Assembly (NCBI RefSeq): GCF_005405905.1
Contig: NZ_BJHU01000026.1
Coordinates: 62,001-126,000 of the forward strand
DNA: 64,000 nt
Reading direction: 5' to 3'
Origin: Acidovorax sp. NB1
GTDB taxonomy: Bacteria; Pseudomonadota; Gammaproteobacteria; Burkholderiales; Burkholderiaceae_C
Positions 58,084-64,000 of the stretch are shown here, piece after piece (positions within the stretch are counted from its first letter, which is position 1; each line of letters opens with the position of its first letter). Both the position numbers and the translations under genes were made by a program. The notes beneath the pieces were generated by a model that was not told the origin of the DNA, searched no databases, and worked only from the letters and a program-made list of their open reading frames with translations.

Positions 58084-59277
58084 TCAGCCGCCTTCGGTGG
58101 GCAGGCCCATGGCATCCCACTCGGGCAGGCCGCCGCGCAGCCAGTACACCGATTTGAAGCCCTTGGCGGCGGCCACCTTGGCGGCCTTGTAGGACTTCCA
58201 GCACTCGGCACCGTTGCAGGCAAAGATCACGGGCTGGGCCTTGTCCAGTTGGGGCAGCTTGTCCAGCGCCTGGAAGTCATCCTGTGCAGCGTTGAAGGCC
58301 ACATCCTTGAGGCTTTTTTCCACGTAGGCCGCAAACACGGCGCCCCGGATGCGTTTGGTCTTGAATTCCTTCTCGGTGCGTGTGTCCACCAGGGTGGCAC
58401 CTTGCGCCAGCAGGGTCTGGGCCTCGCGTGCGGTGATGCGGCTCACCCCGGGCAGGCTGGTGGGGGTGAACAGGCCCAACTCGGCCACCCGGCGGTATTC
58501 GCTGGCTTCGGGGCGCAAGGTGACGGGTGGCAGGCCGGTGGAGATGGGCGTGGCGCCAAACCACTGGGCCAGCCGGTTGCGCGCGTCGGCGGGCAGGTCT
58601 TTCTTCACGACCACCGAGAACCCCCCGGGCACCGGCTGCGAGGTGGCCAGCACGCGTGCGGTGCCGGGGTGCGCGGCGGCCCATTCGGCCCAGTCGTCCT
58701 CGCGCACCACGGTGGCATCGGTGGAGCCCAGGGTCAGGGCCGTGAGGCCCGCCTGGGGAAACTTTTCATACTGCACGGCACGCAGGTCCTGGAACGAGAG
58801 CCCGGCCTCGTTGAGCATGCCGCGCGCCATGTAGGTGTAGATGGAGTCCTGCTGCGGCAGGTAGAGCCTGCGGCCCTTCATGGCGGGCACGGCGTCGATC
58901 TGCGCCAGCCCCACCAGCAGGTATTTGTCGGACTTGTGGGTGGCTCCCACCAGCTCGTAGCCCCGCTGCAGGGCCGAGGCCGCCACCTGGGCCGGGCCGA
59001 TGAAGATGTCGTAGCCCGCGCTGCGGGTAGCGCGCATCACGTCGGCCAGGTCGTCGCTGGTGGCCAGGGCCACGGGCTGGCCCGAGGCCTTGGCCAGGCC
59101 CGACTCGGCCGCCGTGCGCAGGATCGAATGGGCGGCCTTGCGTGCGGTGGGCTCCACCGCCACGATGGCCGTGAGCTGGGCCAGCGCCGCGCTGCAGCCC
59201 AGGCCCCAGCACAGCAGTGCGGCCAGGCGGATGTGGTGACGGGTGCGGGGGGCCTGGGGGTTTTTGTAGGTGTTCAT
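58084..59277 (-). CDS. PhnD-type binding protein fused to a rhodanese domain
   Basis: A 397-residue exported protein. After a signal peptide ending near ALAQ, residues 35-265 look like a PhnD/SsuA-class substrate-binding domain (SDDLADVMRATRSAGYDIFIGPAQVAASALQRGYELVG; ALTLGSTDATVV). Residues 279-395 are a rhodanese domain with Asp298 in LVDTR and the active-site Cys354 in FACNGAECWKSY. The gene is divergent from sulfite dehydrogenase genes, suggesting periplasmic sulfur chemistry. I know of no assigned function for this fusion. Confidence 0.85.
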   Translation of the reverse strand: MNTYKNPQAPRTRHHIRLAALLCWGLGCSAALAQLTAIVAVEPTARKAAHSILRTAAESGLAKASGQPVALATSDDLADVMRATRSAGYDIFIGPAQVAASALQRGYELVGATHKSDKYLLVGLAQIDAVPAMKGRRLYLPQQDSIYTYMARGMLNEAGLSFQDLRAVQYEKFPQAGLTALTLGSTDATVVREDDWAEWAAAHPGTARVLATSQPVPGGFSVVVKKDLPADARNRLAQWFGATPISTGLPPVTLRPEASEYRRVAELGLFTPTSLPGVSRITAREAQTLLAQGATLVDTRTEKEFKTKRIRGAVFAAYVEKSLKDVAFNAAQDDFQALDKLPQLDKAQPVIFACNGAECWKSYKAAKVAAAKGFKSVYWLRGGLPEWDAMGLPTEGG

Positions 59278-59513
59278 GGCATCGCCCTTTCTCTTTCTCT
59301 CTCTGCCGAAGCGGCGAATATGCCCACGCCGCCTGACATGCGTGCGGATGTTTCTGATGTTTTGTATTTGTTACTTCTGTTAACGCAATGTTGCGTGCGG
59401 TGGGCCGGGGCTGCCGCACAGAATGCGGGCTGCCTCCGTGTCGGCCTGAGGAGGCTGCCGCCGGGCCGGGCCATTCCGCCTGCCCATTCCACCCCCCATT
59501 CGGAGACCTTCGC
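59278..59513. promoter_or_regulatory. divergent control region of the sulfur-related genes
   Basis: These 236 bases separate the rhodanese fusion gene and sorA. An AT-rich stretch near 59350-59385 (TTTTGTATTTGTTACTTCTG) is the likely promoter zone. I cannot name a regulator site. Confidence 0.45.
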
Positions 59514-60728
59514 ATGACACATTCCACGACCTTGCCGCGCCGCCATTTGCTGGCCGGAAGCGCTGCCGCCCTGGGCGCGCTGGGCCTGGCCGGATGGACG
59601 GGCACCGCCCGGGCCCAGCAGGCGACCGCTGCCGCTGTCAAGCCGCTGCCTGCCTATGCAGGCTGGAAGACGCCAGACGCCCTCATCGTGCACAGCACCA
59701 GCACGCTGGAGACGCGGCGCTCTGCATTCGGCACCAGCGTCATCACGCCCTCCAACCAGCTGTATGTGCGCAACAACCTGCCTGCACCCGATGCCGCCAT
59801 CCTCGACAACCGCGATGGCTGGGCCGTGGCGATCGAAGGGGTCAAGAACCCGCGCAGCCTGACACTGGCCGAACTCAAGACCCTGGGCGTGGAAACCGTG
59901 GCCACCGTGCTGCAGTGCTCGGGCAACGGGCGGGGCTTTTTCCCCAGCAAGCCCAGCGGCACACCCTGGCAGGTGGGCGCTGCGGGCTGTGTGGTCTGGA
60001 GCGGCGTGCCGCTGCGCAATGTGGTGGCGGCTCTTGGCGGCCTGGCCGACGGCGCTGCCTACCTGACCGGCACGGGTGGCGAGAAGCTGCCCGAGGGCGT
60101 GGACCCGCTCACCGTGCTGGTAGAGCGCTCGGTGCCCGTGAAGGCGATGGACGATGCGCTGCTGGCCTGGGAGATGAACGGCGAGCCGCTGTCGCTGGCG
60201 CATGGCGGCCCGCTGCGGCTGGTGGTGCCCGGTTACCAGGGCGTGAACAACATCAAGTACGTCAAGCGTGTGGCCTTTGGCAGCGCACAGTCGCAGGCGC
60301 GCATCATGTCGCACGGCTACCGCATGTCGCCGCCCGGCAGCAAGGCCAGCCCCGACCAGCCTTCGGTGTGGGAGATGGGCGTGAAGTCCTGGATCAACGG
60401 CCCGCTGCCCGACAAGGGCGCACTCAAGCCCGGCCAGGTGCAGGTGCATGGCGTGGCATTTGGTGGCACACGCAGCATCAAGGGCGTGGAGGTGTCGGTT
60501 GATGGTGGCAAGACCTGGCAGGCGGCCAAGCTCATCGGCCCCGACCTGGGACCGTTTGCCTGGCGGCAGTTTGCGCTGCCCGTGCGCCTGGAGGCGGGCA
60601 GCCATGTGCTGGCCAGTCGCGCCACCGACACGGCGGGCAATGTGCAGGCCGAGCAGCGCGAGGAAAACCTGGGCGGCTACAACAACGCCAGCTGGCGCGA
60701 CCACGCTGTCACCGTGACCGTCGCCTGA
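59514..60728 (+). CDS. sorA: sulfite dehydrogenase molybdopterin subunit
   Basis: A 404-residue periplasmic enzyme that oxidises sulfite to sulfate. The N-terminus PRRHLLAGSAAALGALGLAG is a twin-arginine signal, as needed for a folded Mo-cofactor protein. The Mo-ligating Cys135 lies in VLQCSGNGRG, followed by a C-terminal Mo-co dimerisation domain (KGVEVSVDGGKTWQAAKL; VLASRATDTAGNVQ). The adjacent monohaem cytochrome gene identifies it as SorA rather than YedY. Confidence 0.92.
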   Translation: MTHSTTLPRRHLLAGSAAALGALGLAGWTGTARAQQATAAAVKPLPAYAGWKTPDALIVHSTSTLETRRSAFGTSVITPSNQLYVRNNLPAPDAAILDNRDGWAVAIEGVKNPRSLTLAELKTLGVETVATVLQCSGNGRGFFPSKPSGTPWQVGAAGCVVWSGVPLRNVVAALGGLADGAAYLTGTGGEKLPEGVDPLTVLVERSVPVKAMDDALLAWEMNGEPLSLAHGGPLRLVVPGYQGVNNIKYVKRVAFGSAQSQARIMSHGYRMSPPGSKASPDQPSVWEMGVKSWINGPLPDKGALKPGQVQVHGVAFGGTRSIKGVEVSVDGGKTWQAAKLIGPDLGPFAWRQFALPVRLEAGSHVLASRATDTAGNVQAEQREENLGGYNNASWRDHAVTVTVA

Positions 60729-60729
60729 C

Positions 60730-61068
60730 ATGGGTAGATTGAACCGAGCACGCCGCCTTGCCGTGGCGGCGTGGGCCGCTGGCGCCTGTGCGGCGGCTGG
60801 GGCTGCCGACCCCGCCGAACTGGCACGCGGCAAGGAGCTGTTCACCAAGATCCAGCCTGCCTGCGCCGTGTGTCACACACTGCAGGCCGCCGGTGCCGAG
60901 GGCCAGGTGGGCCCGGTGCTGGACGAGCTGAAACCCGACGCAGGCCGCGTGCTGCGCGCGCTCAAGGCGGGCATCGGCGTGATGCCGTCCTATGCCGAGC
61001 GCATGAGCGAGAAGGACATGCAGGCTGTGGCTCAGTTCGTGGCGCATGCCACGGGCGCGGCCAAGTAG
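60730..61068 (+). CDS. sorB: sulfite dehydrogenase cytochrome c subunit
   Basis: A 112-residue exported c-type cytochrome with one haem motif, Cys45-Ala-Val-Cys48-His49, and a likely axial Met85 in GVMPSY. It would accept electrons from SorA and pass them to the respiratory chain. It starts one base after the sorA stop codon. Confidence 0.92.
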   Translation: MGRLNRARRLAVAAWAAGACAAAGAADPAELARGKELFTKIQPACAVCHTLQAAGAEGQVGPVLDELKPDAGRVLRALKAGIGVMPSYAERMSEKDMQAVAQFVAHATGAAK

Positions 61069-61083
61069 GCGCAGCCTTTCGCA

Positions 61084-61116
61084 GCGGTTGCAGCAGCGCT
61101 GCCTCGCTGCAACCGC
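61084..61116. terminator. bidirectional hairpin between sorB and dadA-like gene
   Basis: A perfect eleven-base stem GCGGTTGCAGC/GCTGCAACCGC with an eleven-base loop between convergent genes. No U run is present, so termination is inferred. Confidence 0.65.
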
Positions 61117-61124
61117 ATGCAGCT

Positions 61125-62444
61125 TCAGGCCGCCGTGCGCGACGGCACCAGCGCCGCCCCGGCTGCGCGCCCCTGCAAGCCCTGGAACGCAAAGTCCACC
61201 TCGGGCACCCGGCCGCTCACGATGTCGGCCAGCGCCTTGCCCGAGCCGCAGGCGTGCGTCCAGCCCAGCGTGCCGTGGCCGGTGTTGAGGAACAGGTTGC
61301 CCACCTTCGTCTTGCCGATCAGTGGCACATTGCTGGGCGTGGCAGGGCGCAGGCCGCTCCAGAACTGCGCCTGGGTGGTGTCGCCTGCGCCGGGGAAGAG
61401 CTGCTCCACACGCCGCACGATGGCCTCGCAGCGCACCTGGTTCAGGTGGCGGTCATAGCCGTTCAGCTCCGCCGTGCCCGCAATGCGCAGGCGGTCGCCG
61501 CCGCGTTCGCTGGTGTAGCGAGAGAACACGAGCTTGAACTCATCGTCCGTCAGGCTCACCTGGTGCGCCTTGGACGCGTCCTTCACCGGCATGGTCACCG
61601 AGTAGCCCTTGGCCGGGTAGATGGGCAGCTGGATGCCCAGCGGCTGCGCCAGCAGCGGGCTGAACGAGCCCATGGCCAGCACAAACGCATCGCCGCGCAC
61701 ACGCTCGAAGCGGCCTTCGGCGTTGGTCACTTCCACATGGTCGATGCGGCCACCTGCCTCGCGCAAGGCGGTGATGTGGTGGCCCATGCGGAACCGCACG
61801 CCCGCCGCCTCGCACAGCTTGGCCAACTCGCGCGTGAACTGGTTGGCGTCGCCGGATTCATCTTCGGCCGTGAACGTGGCGCCGGCCAGCTGCGGGCGGA
61901 TATGGGCCAGGGCAGGCTCGATGCGCACGGCCTCGTCGGCGCTGATGACCTGGCGCTCGCAGCCCAGCGCGCGCATCTGCTCGGCAGGGGCCAGGGCGCC
62001 GTCAAATTCTTTTTGATCGGTATAGAAGTGCAGGATGCCCTGCGTGCGCTGGTCGTACTGGAGGCCGGTGGCCGCGCGCAGCTGCTGCAGCGTGTCGCGG
62101 CTGTAGGTGCCCAAGCGCACGATCTGCTCGATGTTGTGGCGCGTGCGCGCGGGCGTGCAGTTGCGCAGGAAGGACAGGCCCCACAGCCACTGCCGCATGT
62201 CAGCGCGCAGGCGGAAGAGCAATGGCGCATCTTCCTTGCCCAGCCATTGCAGCACCTTGAGCGGCGCACTGGGATTGGCCCAGGGCTCGGCGTGGCTCAC
62301 CGAGATCTGGCCGCCGTTGGCAAAGCTGGTCTCGGCGCCGGGTGAGCCCTGGCGGTCGATGACGGTCACCTCGTGACCAAGTTGCGAAAGGAAATAAGCC
62401 GAAGTCACGCCGAGCAAGCCGGCGCCCAGAACGATCACGCGCAT
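61125..62444 (-). CDS. dadA: DadA-type D-amino-acid dehydrogenase
   Basis: A 439-residue FAD enzyme of the DAO family. It starts MRVIVLGAGLLGVTSAYFLSQLGHEVTVIDRQ (FAD-binding motif), continues with ETSFANGGQISVSHAEPWANP and ends with LFLNTGHGTLGWTHACGSGKALAD, all DadA signatures. DadA oxidatively deaminates D-amino acids and passes electrons to the respiratory chain. A tandem glycine riboswitch precedes the gene, so glycine is either a substrate or the metabolic signal. No alanine racemase gene (dadX) is adjacent. Confidence 0.9.
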   Translation of the reverse strand: MRVIVLGAGLLGVTSAYFLSQLGHEVTVIDRQGSPGAETSFANGGQISVSHAEPWANPSAPLKVLQWLGKEDAPLLFRLRADMRQWLWGLSFLRNCTPARTRHNIEQIVRLGTYSRDTLQQLRAATGLQYDQRTQGILHFYTDQKEFDGALAPAEQMRALGCERQVISADEAVRIEPALAHIRPQLAGATFTAEDESGDANQFTRELAKLCEAAGVRFRMGHHITALREAGGRIDHVEVTNAEGRFERVRGDAFVLAMGSFSPLLAQPLGIQLPIYPAKGYSVTMPVKDASKAHQVSLTDDEFKLVFSRYTSERGGDRLRIAGTAELNGYDRHLNQVRCEAIVRRVEQLFPGAGDTTQAQFWSGLRPATPSNVPLIGKTKVGNLFLNTGHGTLGWTHACGSGKALADIVSGRVPEVDFAFQGLQGRAAGAALVPSRTAA

Positions 62445-62512
62445 TTTTGAAGCCTTTTAAGGGGTCTGCGCCTGATGGGTATGCGGTAGCAGCTACTAAA
62501 TCAATAGCAAGC
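62445..62512 (-). repeat. interspersed repeat family A, copy 7, in the dadA leader
   Basis: On the minus strand: CTATTGATTTAGTAGCTGCTACCGC, CCCATCAGGCGCAGACCCC and AAAAGGCTTC, ending at the dadA ATG. The AAAAGG is the only visible ribosome-binding sequence. It lies between the riboswitch and the coding region. Confidence 0.75.
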
Positions 62513-62539
62513 AGCTGGCGCATGTCCGCCAGGCTGCCG

Positions 62540-62738
62540 CTCCCCCTGTCCTTGGTACCTGAGAGATTCACCGCCATCCCACCCGGGCTGCGGCTTGCTC
62601 CTTCGGTGCGCCACCACGCTGCGGACAGGTGGTGGCGGCTCTCCAGACGGCTTTGAAAAATGGTGCAGTACGGGACCTGAGCGTGTATGGGAGTTTGCGC
62701 CTTCGGTGCACAGCGGGCGTTGCCGCCGTGCTCTCCTG
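62540..62738 (-). ncRNA. tandem glycine riboswitch
   Basis: On the minus strand each aptamer shows GGAGAG (62731-62736 and 62639-62644), an ACCGAAGG-(C/A)-GCAA core (62695-62708 and 62595-62608) and CTCAGG (62676-62681 and 62558-62563). The second aptamer ends with CAAGGACAGGGGGAG. These are the conserved blocks of the Rfam gcvT-type glycine aptamer, in the usual two-copy arrangement with a short linker. It controls the dadA-like gene. Confidence 0.93.
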
Positions 62739-62880
62739 CGGGGGCCATTCTAGGAGCGCCCGGCGCGCAAAAACCTGCTCCTGCGAACTAATGGACCGCA
62801 ATCGTTGCTGATGCTGGCGCTGTAGGGCCCGGTGGCTGGTAGCCATAATTTGCCAACATCCCCGACCCTGGAACCACCCC

Positions 62881-63675
62881 ATGCCCGATACCGCCTTTGA
62901 TCCGCAGACCAGTGCCGCCGTGCTCACCATGGCCCGCCAGGGGCGCACGCCCCGCCCGTTCGACCTGCCCACGGCACTGCGCCCGCAGAACGCCGCCCAG
63001 GCCTATGCCGTGCAGGACGCCGTGGTGCGCGAGCGCGGCGAAGTCGCGGGCTGGAAGGTGGGCGCGGCCGCGCCCGATGCGTTGCCCGCGCGTGCAGCGC
63101 TCACCCGCGATTCGGTGTGGGTGGCGCAGACCCCGCACGCCGGGGAGGCCGCAGTCCACCTGCCCGCCGCCGGTTTTGCGGTGCTGGGGGTGGAGGCGGA
63201 ACTGGTCTACGAACTCGGCACCGACCTGCCCCCGCGCGAAACGCCCTACAGCGCAGCTGAGGTGCGTGCGGCCCTGGTGTCGGTGCGGGCCGCCATCGAA
63301 GTGTGCGACACGCGTTTTGCCGCCTGGGCCCGACAGGGCGAATGGAGCCGCCTGGCCGACCAGGCCTGCCATGGCGCCCTGGTGGTGGGCACAGGCACGG
63401 CCGATGTGGCGGCGGTGCAGCCGCTGGCGCAGGGTGTGGATCTGTGGGTGAACGAGTCGGTGGCCGTGCAGCACACCCGCTGGGGCAACCCGGCGGGCGA
63501 CCCGCTGCGGCTGCTGGCCTGGCTGGCCAACGAAGGCGCGCACAGCCTGGGCGGGCTGCGCGCGGGTCAGTGGGTGACGACGGGCTCGTGCACCGGCACC
63601 GTGTTGGTGGCGCCGGGCACCCGGGTGGTGGCGGACTTCCCGGGCCTGGGCCGGGCAGAGTTGGTGTTTGACTGA
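62881..63675 (+). CDS. 2-keto-4-pentenoate hydratase-like protein (FAH superfamily)
   Basis: A 264-residue protein of the MhpD/fumarylacetoacetate-hydrolase superfamily. It has AYAVQDAVVRERGEVAGWKVG near the start, the metal-site segment LGVEAELVYELG, and the C-terminal VTTGSCTGTVLVAPGTRVVADF. Such enzymes hydrate dienoates in aromatic meta-cleavage or cleave related keto acids. No aromatic pathway genes are adjacent, so the substrate is open. It is divergent from the dadA riboswitch. Confidence 0.87.
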   Translation: MPDTAFDPQTSAAVLTMARQGRTPRPFDLPTALRPQNAAQAYAVQDAVVRERGEVAGWKVGAAAPDALPARAALTRDSVWVAQTPHAGEAAVHLPAAGFAVLGVEAELVYELGTDLPPRETPYSAAEVRAALVSVRAAIEVCDTRFAAWARQGEWSRLADQACHGALVVGTGTADVAAVQPLAQGVDLWVNESVAVQHTRWGNPAGDPLRLLAWLANEGAHSLGGLRAGQWVTTGSCTGTVLVAPGTRVVADFPGLGRAELVFD

Positions 63676-63718
63676 CCTGCCTGCCGGTCAGCACAGCCCT
63701 CGGCCCGGTGCCTGCCCG

Positions 63719-64000
63719 TCAGCGGCGATACGGGTTGTCGGGGCTACGGTCGTGGCGGTTGGACACGCCATCGCCATCGCGGTCACGGTCGTGGCGGTTG
63801 GGAACACCGTCACCGTCGCGGTCCCAGCCGCCGGGCTGCATATTCCAGCGGCCGCCATGTTCCACCCAGCGCGGCTCGCGGTAGTGGTAGCCCGGGCGGG
63901 CCTTCACCCAGTGGCCTTGTAGCCAGACATGGCGGTGGCCGCGCCACTCCCAGTGGCCAGGCACCCAGACCATGCCCCGGCGTGGGTGGGGCGCGGCTTC
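63719..64000 (-). CDS. WXXGXW-repeat protein, C-terminal part (5' end outside window)
   Basis: The frame is open to the window edge on the minus strand, giving at least 93 residues. It has WVPGHWEWRGHRHVWLQGHW, a WxxGxW-type repeat common in small exported proteins of betaproteobacteria. The C-terminus carries two tandem DRDGDGVxNRHD units, an Asp-rich pattern like type-3 calcium-binding repeats. The Met at 63973 is probably internal because residues upstream (EAAPHPRRG) fit the family. Function unknown. Confidence 0.78.
   Translation of the reverse strand, partial: EAAPHPRRGMVWVPGHWEWRGHRHVWLQGHWVKARPGYHYREPRWVEHGGRWNMQPGGWDRDGDGVPNRHDRDRDGDGVSNRHDRSPDNPYRR

Noticed and set aside
58084..59277. 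Reading the PhnD-type gene as part of a phosphonate importer
   Set aside because: No phnC or phnE gene is nearby, and the rhodanese fusion and SorAB neighbours point to sulfur instead.

Overview
The window looks like chromosomal DNA of a GC-rich betaproteobacterium of the family Comamonadaceae, most like Acidovorax or a close relative. This rests on gene order (gph-trpE, recG-oxyR-M20-dps-ubiA-proC, a ribosomal spc/alpha cluster beside glycerol genes), on Bug-type binding proteins and a PhaM homologue, and on two short interspersed repeat families that I recognise as common in this family. No database search was possible. No phage, insertion sequence, CRISPR array or foreign island was seen; this is mostly core genome with a few accessory cassettes. 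Region 1 (1-9342): the end of gph, a chemotaxis receptor, a chalcone-isomerase-fold protein, then a tryptophan operon. A 27-residue leader peptide with two Trp codons (trpL) precedes trpE, a small chorismate-mutase/PchB-type gene, trpG, a LysE-type exporter, trpD and trpC; ung and a DUF3253 gene follow. Three junctions in the trp operon are ATGA overlaps. Region 2 (9346-17651): a LysR regulator divergent from a Bug binding protein and a gamma-glutamyltransferase-like enzyme, then a minus-strand group of DMT transporter, queA, PfkB-type kinase and an HD-GYP protein. Region 3 (17752-25369): recG, oxyR, an M20 lipoprotein peptidase, dps, ubiA and proC; oxyR and dps form an oxidative-stress pair. 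Region 4 (25528-36006): a complete glycerol module with glpK and glpR on the minus strand and, on the plus strand, the ABC importer glpSTPQ-glpU-glpV followed by glpD. The two ATPases have complementary defects, which predicts one working and one degenerate ATP site. Region 5 (36015-45229): ribosomal genes rplN to rplQ with secY, rpmJ and rpoA. They start from their own promoter directly after glpD, so the usual S10-spc continuity is broken here. rplQ has its own promoter and a terminator in its leader, and an initiator tRNA-fMet follows. Region 6 (45443-50199): a NhaR-like regulator, a cysteine-free IscR-like Rrf2 protein, MarC, a VOC protein, a DksA/TraR-type zinc-finger protein, a crotonase-fold protein and a glutathione transferase. 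Region 7 (50324-54237): a probable copper cassette: DUF2946 protein, TonB-dependent receptor, YcnI-like DUF1775 protein and PCuAC chaperone. The YcnI signal peptide is encoded by an interspersed repeat. Region 8 (54328-64000): a PhaM-like granule protein, a FIST sensor, a CNNM/CBS/CorC protein, a binding-protein/rhodanese fusion divergent from sulfite dehydrogenase SorAB, a dadA-type oxidase gene behind a tandem glycine riboswitch, a 2-keto-4-pentenoate-hydratase-like protein and the end of a WXXGXW-repeat protein. Several repeat copies touch gene starts, stops or leaders (ung, ubiA, dadA, ycnI-like), which is the most unusual theme of the window.
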